The notes: a model not told the origin generated them from the letters alone. Counted from the stretch's first letter, positions 9,585 through 17,758 are shown. The stretch is 64,000 nucleotides of DNA from Marinobacter salarius (GCF_032922745.1 NZ_CP136693.1:124001-188000); one strand, 5' to 3'. Translations and numbers: made by a program.

Positions 9585-11186
9585 ATGAAATCAACGCCTG
9601 ATAACGCCCTCAAAACCCCGGATCTCAACGGTTTATCGACCGCTGAGATGGTGGCGGTTATCAGCGGCCTTCAGCAGCAACTCGCCTCCAAAGAAGACGC
9701 CATCCAGCGACGAGACGCTCGCATCGAGATCCTCGAAGAACTGCTGCGCCATAAGAAGATCCAGCAGTTCGCCGCCAGCAGTGAAAAGCTGCCCAATCAG
9801 ATCCTGCTGTTCGATGAGGTCGAGCTGGAAGTCGAGATTGATGAACTGCGCGATGAGCTGCCGGACGATGTCGAAGAGGAAGAGACGCCCCGCCGTTCCC
9901 GCAAGCGCCGCCAACGTGGCTTCTCCGATACGCTGCTGCGTGAGCGTATTGAATTAACCCTCAGCGACGAAGAGAAAGCCGGTGCCAGCAAGACCTTCTT
10001 CACCAAGGTGAAGGAAGAGCTGGAGTACATTCCCGCTCAACTGAAAGTGCTGGAGTACTGGCAGGAAAAGGCGGTGTTCGAGCAGGACGGCGAAGAGCGC
10101 ATTGTTGCGGCTGCCCGTCCGGCGCGCCCGCTGGGCAAGTGCATCGCCACCCCGTCACTGCTGGCTTACCTCATTACCTCCAAGTATGCCGACGGTCTGC
10201 CGTTGTACCGTCAGGAACAAATGTTCCAGCGCCTGGGGCATGAAGTGAGTCGCACCAGCATGGCTCACTGGATCATCCGGCTGAATGACGTCTTCCAGCC
10301 GCTGATCAACCTGATGCGGGAAACCCAGAATAGCGGTGATTACCTGCAAGCCGATGAAACCCGGATCCAGGTGCTCAAGGAAGACGGTAAGACCGCCCAA
10401 TCCGACAAATGGATGTGGGTCACCCGGGGTGGTCCACCGGGAAAACCTTCGGTTCTGTTCGAGTATGATCCATCACGAGGTGGCAAGGTACCGGTGCGTC
10501 TGCTGGATGACTTCCAGGGCATTCTGCAAGCCGATGGCTATTCCGGCTATGGGCAGGTCTGTGCCACGAACAAGCTGACGCGGATCGGATGTTGGGATCA
10601 CGCGAGACGTAAGTACGTGGAGGCGTCCCGGGCGGCACCGGCCAAAGGCAAAAAAGGCCAACCCTCAAAGGCGGATGTAGCCCTGAGCCACATCCGCAAA
10701 CTGTACGCCATTGAAAAGGCCGCCCGGGATCTGAGCGACGCGGAGCGATATCGGGTTCGCCAGGAAAAGAGTCTGCCGTTGTTGAACGCCTTTAAAGCCT
10801 GGCTGGAGAAAAATGCCCCCAAGGTGATGAAAGGCCTGCTTACCCGTCAGGCCATGGATTACACCCTGAACCAATGGGACTACCTGGTCGGCTACTGTGA
10901 GCGCGGTGACCTGAAGATCAGCAATGCCGGAGCCGAGAACGCCATCCGCCCGTTTGCCCTCGGCAGAAAAGCCTGGCTCTTCGCCGATACCTCACAAGGG
11001 GCGAAAGCCAGCGCCACCTGCTATTCGCTCATCGAAACCGCCAAGGCCAATGGCCTGGAGCCTTCAGCTTATATCCACCATGTGTTGGAACGCATTGCTG
11101 AGTCCGACACGCTGGAGAAGCTCGAAGCGTTGCTGCCCTGGAATGCCGAGTTGCCGGCTTCGAAAAAAGTGGCTCAATACGATTAG
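9585..11186 (+). CDS. tnpC: IS66 transposase TnpC (DDE)
   Basis: A 533-residue transposase. An N-terminal leucine-zipper-like coiled coil (residues about 15-70) precedes an acidic/basic linker (EEEETPRRSRKRRQRG) and then the DDE domain. The putative catalytic acids are the Asp of YLQADETRIQV, the Asp of LQADGYSGYG and the Glu of SNAGAENAIRPFALGRKAWLF. A small C-terminal domain ends HHVLERIAESDTLEKLEALLPWN. I use the ATG at 9585; an upstream extension to 9534 has no family resemblance. The stop is 29 bases inside the right terminal repeat. Confidence 0.95.
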   Translation: MKSTPDNALKTPDLNGLSTAEMVAVISGLQQQLASKEDAIQRRDARIEILEELLRHKKIQQFAASSEKLPNQILLFDEVELEVEIDELRDELPDDVEEEETPRRSRKRRQRGFSDTLLRERIELTLSDEEKAGASKTFFTKVKEELEYIPAQLKVLEYWQEKAVFEQDGEERIVAAARPARPLGKCIATPSLLAYLITSKYADGLPLYRQEQMFQRLGHEVSRTSMAHWIIRLNDVFQPLINLMRETQNSGDYLQADETRIQVLKEDGKTAQSDKWMWVTRGGPPGKPSVLFEYDPSRGGKVPVRLLDDFQGILQADGYSGYGQVCATNKLTRIGCWDHARRKYVEASRAAPAKGKKGQPSKADVALSHIRKLYAIEKAARDLSDAERYRVRQEKSLPLLNAFKAWLEKNAPKVMKGLLTRQAMDYTLNQWDYLVGYCERGDLKISNAGAENAIRPFALGRKAWLFADTSQGAKASATCYSLIETAKANGLEPSAYIHHVLERIAESDTLEKLEALLPWNAELPASKKVAQYD

Positions 11187-11558
11187 GGCAAGCGGGTCGA
11201 TTTAACGGCGCTTACGTTGAACTGAAATTGGCCGGGCGAGCCTGTAACCGGCTTGAGTTCATAACCGAAGGACAAATTACTCGAAGAAGCAAAGCCTTTA
11301 CCCTCGCTCGATACGCCAATCTTTAAAAAATCCGAATCCCTGAGGAAACTTGGCAGCAGCTCGGAGGGTGCGCCATCGGTTTTAGTGGCCTGACACTCAC
11401 AATACCGAACTTCCAGCAACAACGGTTTACTGGTGACATAGTCATCAGGAACGGAGTTTCCGGCAAGAGCAAAGGTAGGGAGAAGGGATAGAAGGAGCAG
11501 ATTAACCCGCTGAATATTTTGCGATGCGATCCGTTGCATGTGACCTCCTAGTTCTTCT

Positions 11559-11637
11559 TTTAAACGCAGAGCTTTGCGGCAATTTTGGAGCCGCGAAGCG
11601 GAGGAAGTGCATGGCGAGGTTGATGCGTTGGTTAGGT
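11559..11637 (-). repeat. attC recombination site of cassette 1
   Basis: On the minus strand the site begins with ACCTAAC, which includes the TAA stop of the cassette 1 gene, continues CAACGCATC, has inner arms CCGCTTCGCGG and GCCGCAAAG, and ends CTCTGCGTTTAAA. The first box is the exact 7-base complement of the core GTTAGGT that opens the same cassette at 12133-12127, as expected when a cassette excises as a circle. Cleavage would fall between G11565 and T11564. The length of 79 bases is typical. Confidence 0.8.
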
Positions 11638-12120
11638 TTGGTCATTTCTTGATATTGAGCGAACATAATTATAAAACTCAATGCTACCCGCCATATGAGG
11701 GAAGAATTCAACTTTTTGTCCCTTCGCCCCGACTATTTTAAACGAGGACCCATACCGGCCACGGCTCATGGACACGACTTCCGAAAGCGGTAATCTGACT
11801 CTTTTGCCGAAAGCTGATTGGTAGTAAATCATCTTTTCATCGAACCAAATTTTTCGACGAAAGACCTCATTCAAGCTCACTAGCCCTACTCCAACGATAG
11901 AGAAAAGAAACCAGTAAACTACTTGAATAACTCTCTCTTCTTGAATTGCAGAATATAAAACAAGGGAGAAAAACAAAGTGAATACGATCACAACTACCTT
12001 GAGTACCCAGCCATATTGAACAACCAGCCAACTTCTATCTATCGAAACCTTACCGCTAAGGATAATCCAAAAGAACACAATTTGAGCAAGGAATAGAAGT
12101 ACATTGTAGAGATACTCCAT
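11632..12120 (-). CDS. Integron cassette gene: membrane protein with PH-like tail, unknown function
   Basis: A 162-residue protein. Hydrophobic segments occur at about residues 5-22, 33-53 and 65-85, then a cytosolic beta-rich tail (KIWFDEKMIYYQSAFGKRVRLPLSEVVSMSRGRYGSSFKI) that resembles bacterial PH-like domains. The ATG at 12120 lies 6 bases after the core site GTTAGGT, and the stop is inside the attC, the compact layout of a gene cassette (11565-12132). Base composition is visibly more AT-rich than the flanking core genes. The function is not recognised. Confidence 0.7.
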   Translation of the reverse strand: MEYLYNVLLFLAQIVFFWIILSGKVSIDRSWLVVQYGWVLKVVVIVFTLFFSLVLYSAIQEERVIQVVYWFLFSIVGVGLVSLNEVFRRKIWFDEKMIYYQSAFGKRVRLPLSEVVSMSRGRYGSSFKIVGAKGQKVEFFPHMAGSIEFYNYVRSISRNDQT

Positions 12121-12126
12121 TAAAAC

Positions 12127-12160
12127 ACCTAACGAATGATATAAGCTTCCCCTGCTCCCC
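12127..12160 (-). repeat. Core site and 3' half of an upstream attC
   Basis: On the minus strand AAGCTTATATCATTC runs into the perfect core GTTAGGT (12133-12127). The spacing and the GCTTAT block match the 3' half of attC sites. The 5' half is missing; instead the sequence runs into a region next to an IS110/IS1111-type transposase fragment, some relatives of which insert specifically into attC. Confidence 0.55.
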
Positions 12161-12221
12161 AGGCATCGATGTGCCACATTGAAGGTGTCTGACGTCTTCA
12201 GCCAGAGCAGGAGGGGTCATC

Positions 12222-12430
12222 ATGAATATTACAACCATTTGCATTGATCTGGCGAAAACTGTTTTCAGTATTCACGGCACCAATCAAGACGGCAAGGCCG
12301 TGGTTCGTAAACGGCTCAATCGCCCTAAGCTGCTGGCGTTCTTCGCGTAACTGCCACCGTGCCGGATCGGCATGGTGACCTGTTCCGGTGCCCATTACTG
12401 GGCTCGGGAGTTTACCAAACTTGACCACGA
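12222..12430 (+). pseudogene. IS110/IS1111-family transposase fragment
   Basis: Translation from ATG at 12222 gives MNITTICIDLAKTVFSIHGTNQDGKAVVRKRLNRPKLLAFFA, then a TAA (12348-12350), then in the same frame LPPCRIGMVTCSGAHYWAREFTKLDHD. This is the DEDD-type N-terminal domain of IS110/IS1111 transposases (first Asp in IDLAK, motif CSGAHYWAREF). The stop probably replaces a Gln codon, and the last two-thirds are deleted. It is dead, and marks a deletion junction between the cassette region and the recombinase operon. Confidence 0.8.
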
Positions 12431-12509
12431 TGCTTGGATCACGTATTCACCAATGTTCGCTATTGTTTAAAAGTGGAAGAAAAAGGTTCCGGCCAAAATC
12501 TGTATAGCA

Positions 12510-12920
12510 CTACTCACTCGACTTCCCCCTAAAAACTGTAACGTTTTTACTGTCCAAGATTGCCGAGAGTCGGCGGTTTTCGAGCTCAAGAGTCGCGTTT
12601 TTTGAAGCAAGTTCGTTGCGCTGCTCGGTCAGTTCCACGATCTTTTCTCGTAGCTGACGATTCTTAAAACGCTCTTCTTTGAGTTTCTCGTGCTTCTCAT
12701 CACGTTGCCACTGGATCGCCTTGTTGGCATTGCCCCGGATGCGCTCCATCAAGTCTGGGTAGTCTTTGTGGATCAAGGCTCGACTGACTCCGGCCTCTTC
12801 GGCAACAGCGGCCACCGAGACTTTCCTGCCCTTCTCAACGACCTTGGGCTGGCCTTTTTCCAATCGAACAATGGCCAGCCGAATACGCTTGTGAGTGTCT
12901 GATTCAGATGGCTTCGACAT
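12510..12920 (-). CDS. Small HTH/coiled-coil protein of the recombinase operon (GinD/TnpC-like)
   Basis: A 136-residue protein. Residues about 30-60 (VSVAAVAEEAGVSRALIHKDYPDLMERIRG) form a likely helix-turn-helix. Residues 65-120 form a strongly charged coiled coil with heptads. It resembles the small partner proteins (DUF6262/Tn554 TnpC type) that accompany trios of tyrosine recombinases. I use the ATG at 12920; the frame overlaps the end of ginC by 17 bases. In Tn554 the TnpC protein influences orientation and efficiency of insertion; the role here is inferred. Confidence 0.65.
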   Translation of the reverse strand: MSKPSESDTHKRIRLAIVRLEKGQPKVVEKGRKVSVAAVAEEAGVSRALIHKDYPDLMERIRGNANKAIQWQRDEKHEKLKEERFKNRQLREKIVELTEQRNELASKNATLELENRRLSAILDSKNVTVFRGKSSE

Positions 12921-14757
12921 CAATCACTTGCTCCTTGAGGCGATTGATGTCTACACCGAGATCCGTCAAAACCCTTTCGCAGCGTTCCATGGTGCGCTCG
13001 ACGGTCTTTGAGCCCGAGTCATCCAGATCGTCGATCTGTTGAAGCTCGATCTGTTGCAGGTAAAGCCCTTCCCAGAACGGTTTATGGCTGTCATCAATAC
13101 AGCCATGCTCACAGCCCTCGCATTGGCCACCCGCACAGTCCACGCCGGTATCGTTGGTGCACCAAGCGATACCGGTGGACCGCAGGTACACCAGCTCGCT
13201 GATAGCCTCAATCATCTCTTTCCGGTCTTTGTAGGTACGCACTTCTTCCGAGCGGCTCCGCATTTGGCGAATATGACCGGCCATGCCACCTGAAAGCGGC
13301 GTATCAGGCTCCAACCAGTGACCGACAATGGCCTGACGCTTGCCGTCAAAAGCAGCGTAGATTTCGTCGTAGAGCTCAAGATCCTGGGCCTCGTTCATTG
13401 CGTACAGGATGGTCATATCCAGGCTCCAGTGCTTGAAGTGATCCCTTAAATACCGCAGATCGCCCAACTTGTGATGGACAACGTAGTTGGCAAAGGTGCG
13501 ACGGAACTGATGGGGGGCGAGTTTCCAGTCCATCCCGAGGTTCTTCGCAAACTTCCTAACCCTATGAATCAGAGCGGCACCACTGAGCAAAGTGATCCTA
13601 TTTTGCTTTGCGCTTGACCTGGTTAGCCCGATGCAACCAGAACAGCTCTGTAAACGCGTCATTTCCTCGTAATCTTCGAAGACTTCGGCCTCCTTCAGAG
13701 CCTGCTCAAGCCCAGTCTGTAGGGGTTCCGACAGCCGTTCCAATACTCTCACTGCCTGAATGGCGATCTCGGGACATAACCAAGAGGTTTCGCCCGCATA
13801 GGTTTTGTCTGAGCGTGAGCCGAGGAAGTAGAACCGCTCGCCATCTCGAACTTCGCTGTACCACTGATCCCGCCTGATATTGCCGAGTTCATGAGCCCGG
13901 ATACCTGTCGTAGTCAGAATAATCACGAAACAGCCGTCACGCAGGTCGCATAGTGCCTTGGTCAGTGCACGTAGCCCCTGATCCCAACCTCGGGTTTTCA
14001 GGAAGCTAGTCTTCTCTGTGGCTTGATCCGTTCGATTTTCGGAGGAAGGCTGGAAGTCAGCCAGAGCGCACTGATGCTGCAATATGTCTTCAGCTCGACT
14101 GAGTAGATATTCGGCGTGTTGAAACAGAGGCCGTAAAATATCATCTGGAATAATGTCGGTCTTGGATTGGCTTGATTTCTTGTGCCCCGACAGCGCAATA
14201 GCAGAGCTCTCGGGCCATGGATGATCAAAAGTGCTTGGGGTATCCCTGAGGAATTGCCAGCATCGTTCAACAGCCGATAGCCTGGTCCACTTTGTCTTAC
14301 TCTCAAACGGCTTTCCAGACTTCTTAACCGAGGTAGCACTGTGGATGTATTGCACATAGCGAGCTGCGACGAGAGGCGTGACCTTCGCCAGGCTGCTGAT
14401 GTTTTGATCGTTTAACCAGTTCAGCCATGGAACCAACGCATTGAAAGCGTTTTTGATGGAGTTGTTGCTCAGAGAGACCTCCCTCCAGATCAACCGTGCC
14501 ATGATAATTTTGGCCTCGAATCGCAGTTGCTCCCCGGTTATTCGAGTAAAGTCCAACTTTCGTACGCTGTCTCTTACAGAGCCTGGAGTGTTGGATTTGG
14601 GCAACCACCACACTGGATCTTCGTACCGAGAAAGCACGTACAGCACCTTACCGGCTCGATCCGTGGTAATGATGCCGTGTAGCCCTTCACCACGGGGCAG
14701 AGCCCGTAGCAAACGTTCACGGTCGGCCAGTACCTCTGCGCCGGCAATCTCGATCAT
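12904..14757 (-). CDS. Tyrosine recombinase 3 of the operon (GinC/TnpB-like)
   Basis: A 617-residue site-specific recombinase. The catalytic set is complete: Arg287 (TTTGIRAHEL), His416 and Arg419 (HQFRR), His443 (FKHW) and Tyr452 (ILYAMNE). Behind the catalytic domain is a Cys cluster at residues 533, 541, 546, 549 and 553 that probably binds zinc. This layout matches Tn554 TnpB-type and GInt recombinases. The start overlaps the stop of the preceding gene by 4 bases, indicating one translationally coupled operon. Confidence 0.8.
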   Translation of the reverse strand: MIEIAGAEVLADRERLLRALPRGEGLHGIITTDRAGKVLYVLSRYEDPVWWLPKSNTPGSVRDSVRKLDFTRITGEQLRFEAKIIMARLIWREVSLSNNSIKNAFNALVPWLNWLNDQNISSLAKVTPLVAARYVQYIHSATSVKKSGKPFESKTKWTRLSAVERCWQFLRDTPSTFDHPWPESSAIALSGHKKSSQSKTDIIPDDILRPLFQHAEYLLSRAEDILQHQCALADFQPSSENRTDQATEKTSFLKTRGWDQGLRALTKALCDLRDGCFVIILTTTGIRAHELGNIRRDQWYSEVRDGERFYFLGSRSDKTYAGETSWLCPEIAIQAVRVLERLSEPLQTGLEQALKEAEVFEDYEEMTRLQSCSGCIGLTRSSAKQNRITLLSGAALIHRVRKFAKNLGMDWKLAPHQFRRTFANYVVHHKLGDLRYLRDHFKHWSLDMTILYAMNEAQDLELYDEIYAAFDGKRQAIVGHWLEPDTPLSGGMAGHIRQMRSRSEEVRTYKDRKEMIEAISELVYLRSTGIAWCTNDTGVDCAGGQCEGCEHGCIDDSHKPFWEGLYLQQIELQQIDDLDDSGSKTVERTMERCERVLTDLGVDINRLKEQVIDVEAI

Positions 14758-16400
14758 ATCGCCATCCTCGCCATGCTCAGGTCCCGCCAGAACGGATGCG
14801 GCTGGTGTTTGGCCCTCTCCCGCTGTTTGCTCACAAAAACTGCATCAAAGTGTGGCGCAATCTCTTCGTCGATAAGTCGAACGACTTGCTTGAGGTATTT
14901 GGCCCAGCGCTTGCCACCAAAAGTGTCGTAATTGCGCAGGGCTGCCCAGTAGAAGCTGAACAGGCGATAAAGGTCATCGCCAGTCACCACAAAGCTCTTG
15001 CATCGGAAGCAGCCCAAGTAGTCTTGACAGGGCTCTCCGTCTTTCGGGGCGCGGTGCCCTCGGCGAACATTCTGACAGGACGCGACGGGGGTTCGATCGC
15101 TGGCAATGATCGTCGGCGTGCTGAGCAATTCTTCCACTCGGGCCTCGCCCAAAAAACGCATGTTGGTTTCCGCTTCCGGTGGTGCCTCCCAGTAATGGGC
15201 ATTGCCAGTTTCCACGGCATGCCGTCCTGTTCTGGCCGTCATCAGAGGGTCTTGGCCCGACATTTCCCAAATGCGGTTCAGCAGCGTCTGACGCAGCCGG
15301 CTGACATTCAACGTGAGCGGCTTGCCATCGTCCGTTTGAAGCTGATGCTGGTCAACGAATGCGTTGATGCTGTAATTCAATACGGAGCTCGTCAGTCGGC
15401 ATGGTTTGTCCACGTACTTGCCGCGAGCTCCCTTGTAGACCAGCAGCCGATTTGGGTCATCGAACTGGGCGCGTGTCGTGGCGTTCCTCGTAACGATCAG
15501 ATCAATAGCATCGGCGGCATAGAGATGGATACTGGCCATCTCAGGCACTTCCTCAGACTTTCTCAGTGCGACAACGTGCGTGGCGTTACCGCGACGTTTA
15601 AAGCTCACTAGCAGCCGCAGGTTGGATTTGAGCGGGTGAGGCTGCACGCAGTCTGTGGTCAGCTCCAGAATGGGCGTCAGGTTCATTCCGGTAGACAGCG
15701 CAATGGACAAGACGCATACGGCCAAATCGTATCTACTCAGTGGCTCCGATTGAGCCACAATACGCTCCATGTCTTTGCGCAGCGCCTTTACCAGAAAGCG
15801 TTTTTCATTCTTGCTGAGCGCCTTCTGACCCTTTGCTCGCTTGTTGGAATTCGGGAAGGGATTAGCAGGCCAGACCGTTTTCCTATCCACTTCCGGCCAG
15901 AACCCGAATCGATGACAGGCTACGAGCAGAGCTTTGGTACTAGCAAAATGGGCTTTTTGCGCACCGTATTTGAGGGGCTCGTTTCTCAGGTACTGGAGAA
16001 ATTGGGTGATGCTGTCGGCGCTAAGATCCGCCATAGTAAGGCGTTCGCTACTGGCTGTGTGAAGCAACGACAGGAAGGGCGCAAAGGAGCGAAAACCAGT
16101 TCTCCAGTAACCCGCAATCGTACTTACACTAAGGATTTTCCCCCTAGTTTTGACGCTCTCAGCGACCAGCTTTTCGATGGTGCATTGGCAGGCCGCCGCA
16201 ATGTCGTCATATCCCTGACCGTAAAATGGCCCGAAATCAGCGGTTCTTATGCTAGTGGTATTCTCGGGAAAAGCGACGACGGTGTTTGCCGGTTTTGAGG
16301 GTCGCGCTTGATCGATGGTGGTGGTTGTCGCCTCAGTCGCAGTTTCGCCAGCCTCCTGAACACCACTCTCATGTCCCTCTAACGTGAAATCCTTTTTCAT
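14754..16400 (-). CDS. Tyrosine-recombinase-like protein 2 of the operon (GinB-like), atypical catalytic residues
   Basis: A 548-residue protein with a core-binding domain (about 60-220) and a recombinase fold. At box I the usual Arg is Asn240 (STGMNLTPILEL). In box II the His of HxxR is Ser367, while Arg370 is kept; His394 and Tyr403 (GRHAVETGNAHYWEA) remain. A C-terminal Cys cluster (442, 458, 464, 467) suggests a zinc site. So it may be a structural or divergent member working with its two intact partners. It overlaps both neighbours by 4 bases. Confidence 0.75.
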   Translation of the reverse strand: MKKDFTLEGHESGVQEAGETATEATTTTIDQARPSKPANTVVAFPENTTSIRTADFGPFYGQGYDDIAAACQCTIEKLVAESVKTRGKILSVSTIAGYWRTGFRSFAPFLSLLHTASSERLTMADLSADSITQFLQYLRNEPLKYGAQKAHFASTKALLVACHRFGFWPEVDRKTVWPANPFPNSNKRAKGQKALSKNEKRFLVKALRKDMERIVAQSEPLSRYDLAVCVLSIALSTGMNLTPILELTTDCVQPHPLKSNLRLLVSFKRRGNATHVVALRKSEEVPEMASIHLYAADAIDLIVTRNATTRAQFDDPNRLLVYKGARGKYVDKPCRLTSSVLNYSINAFVDQHQLQTDDGKPLTLNVSRLRQTLLNRIWEMSGQDPLMTARTGRHAVETGNAHYWEAPPEAETNMRFLGEARVEELLSTPTIIASDRTPVASCQNVRRGHRAPKDGEPCQDYLGCFRCKSFVVTGDDLYRLFSFYWAALRNYDTFGGKRWAKYLKQVVRLIDEEIAPHFDAVFVSKQRERAKHQPHPFWRDLSMARMAI

Positions 16401-17536
16401 GCGCAGGCCGCCTCCTTCGCCGTTTCCTCAATTTCTTCCTGATAACTGGTGCGCAGGTCGTCTTCGATATGGTCGAGAAAATGCAGGTATTTTTCCGTCG
16501 TCGTGATGCTGCTGTGGCCGAGACGATCTCGGACATAGATCAAGGGATTGAAAGTCGTGCTCTTTCGGGACATCAACGATTTCAGGGTGTGCGTCGCGTA
16601 GGTATGACGCAGGATGTGGGGATGGCAGGCGAACGACAGCTTCAATCGGTTCAGTTGATTGTTAAGCGAGGTTCGAAAGCTCCAGGGGGTGCCCTTGGCG
16701 GTTACAAAGAGGGTTTTTGAGTCTCTCCCGTGTTTTCGGATCGTTTCGTGACGCTCGTGAATGACGTAATCCCAGAGATCCGCCATCAATGATATCGGCA
16801 CATGGATCGTCCGTGGTTTGTCTCCCTTGGTGCTCATCTCTTGGGGATCAAGCTCAACCACCACATGACTTCGAGCCAAGATCGACTGGGGCGCAGATAT
16901 GTAGTGAACTGGAATTGTCAGCAGCTCCTCTTTACGCAAACCCGTCAGCAACGCCAACCGAACGATCAGTCGGAGCGTTTTGTTCTTGATGGTTTTCAGC
17001 AGCTCATCGACCTGCTCTTTGTTGAGGACTTTGATCTTGGTTGGCGTGGTTTTCAAAAGCACATCAGGCTTTACGGCATACCCCCCGGACGTGTCTGTGT
17101 GTGCTAGGAAACCCTTTGTCTGTCTGACTCTCACCGTTTCAAGGTCATACGGCAACGTGCTTACCCAACCTTGTTTGAGGGCAAACTGATAAAACTTGAT
17201 CACCAGATGAAGTCGTCGGTTTACCGTAGAGACGCTGAGGTTAAATCGATCAAAAGAAACGTCGCGATACAGGGCTAGCAGGGTTTCGTGATTTCGGTGA
17301 TCAAGCTCTTTCCAATCAAAACCATTGGCTTCAATGAACTCGAAATAATCACACAGATCCCTTCCAAACGTTTCCCAACTACGTCGGCTTTGCACACTTC
17401 CACGTTTCAAGCAGTGATGAACGAGAAATTCCATTCCTTCAACAAAAACATCATGATTGGCTTTGAGAAGAATCGGGAAACCTTCATAGGAATGGCCCCT
17501 GATTTCAAACTCTGGCGTAGCAAGAAGGAACTCCAC
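16397..17536 (-). CDS. Tyrosine recombinase 1 of the operon (GinA/TnpA-like)
   Basis: A 379-residue integrase with a SAM-like core-binding domain (about 30-125) and a full catalytic set: Arg201 (LTGLRKEEL), His307 and Arg310 (HILRHTYATH), His341 (LGHSS) and Tyr350 (EKYLHF). The GTG start at 17536 has GGAG 8 bases upstream. It is the first gene of the four-gene operon, and its promoter overlaps a LexA-like box. The architecture (about 380 + 550 + 620 + 136 residues, all overlapping) fits the ginABCD module that defines GInt islands, and more distantly Tn554 tnpABC. Confidence 0.85.
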   Translation of the reverse strand: MEFLLATPEFEIRGHSYEGFPILLKANHDVFVEGMEFLVHHCLKRGSVQSRRSWETFGRDLCDYFEFIEANGFDWKELDHRNHETLLALYRDVSFDRFNLSVSTVNRRLHLVIKFYQFALKQGWVSTLPYDLETVRVRQTKGFLAHTDTSGGYAVKPDVLLKTTPTKIKVLNKEQVDELLKTIKNKTLRLIVRLALLTGLRKEELLTIPVHYISAPQSILARSHVVVELDPQEMSTKGDKPRTIHVPISLMADLWDYVIHERHETIRKHGRDSKTLFVTAKGTPWSFRTSLNNQLNRLKLSFACHPHILRHTYATHTLKSLMSRKSTTFNPLIYVRDRLGHSSITTTEKYLHFLDHIEDDLRTSYQEEIEETAKEAACA

Positions 17537-17550
17537 CCTCGGATCTCCAA

Positions 17551-17594
17551 TACTGTAATTTTATTCAGTATAAAGGAGTGGTTTAAGACTACAA
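17551..17594 (-). promoter_or_regulatory. Sigma-70-type promoter with overlapping LexA (SOS) box for the recombinase operon
   Basis: On the minus strand TTGTAG (17594-17589), a 16-base spacer, and TATACT (17572-17567) form a good promoter. The minus-strand sequence TACTGAATAAAATTACAGTA (17570-17551) fits the gammaproteobacterial LexA consensus CTG-N10-CAG, with the outer TA/TA also kept. The box overlaps the -10 hexamer and ends 14 bases before the GTG start of the first recombinase. LexA bound there would block transcription, so the operon is probably induced by DNA damage (inference). Confidence 0.7.
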
Positions 17595-17680
17595 CAGGAG
17601 GGTTACATTATCTGTGGTACAAAACATGGTCTATCTTTCCTGCTGACAGCCCGGCATCATTCTGCGGGAATGGGTAAATG

Positions 17681-17693
17681 GAATATCGCGGGA
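17681..17693 (+). repeat. Candidate right boundary direct repeat of the island
   Basis: GAATATCGCGGGA matches 8380-8392 at 12 of 13 positions in the same orientation. It lies between the recombinase promoter and algZ, where an integration site would be expected. It is short, so the call is tentative. Confidence 0.3.
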
Positions 17694-17758
17694 TTATAGC
17701 ATTCCGTGGCACTCAGTTGCCCTCCCCTAATCAGGAACAAGAATCAGGAACAGGTCCA

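Larger units (their letters stand above)
8768..11215 (+). mobile_element. Complete IS66-family insertion sequence, 2448 bp
   Basis: Terminal inverted repeats start GTAAGCGCC at the left end and, read inward, GTAAGCGCC at the right end, with a shared AAATC a few bases further in. The element is flanked by a perfect 8-bp direct duplication, GTTGAACT (8760-8767 and 11216-11223), the size known for IS66. It carries tnpA, tnpB and tnpC with no visible damage, so it may still be mobile. It sits in the coding sequence of a cassette gene. Confidence 0.95.
8595..11539 (-). pseudogene. Secreted cassette protein, split by IS66
   Basis: The N-terminal part is 11539 down to 11216 (108 codons); the C-terminal part is 8759 down to 8595. 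Removing the IS66 and one copy of its 8-bp duplication rejoins ...SPGQFQFN to YAGRYTTSDG... in frame, giving 162 residues. The start has an ideal AGGAGG ribosome-binding site 5 bases upstream and encodes a signal peptide (VNLLLLSLLPTFALA), so the protein was exported. The mature part is beta-rich and ends LLVRGQWVSLFGLRD...VAVRLAKPGGS. I do not recognise the family. It lies between two attC sites and is therefore an integron cassette gene. Confidence 0.7.
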
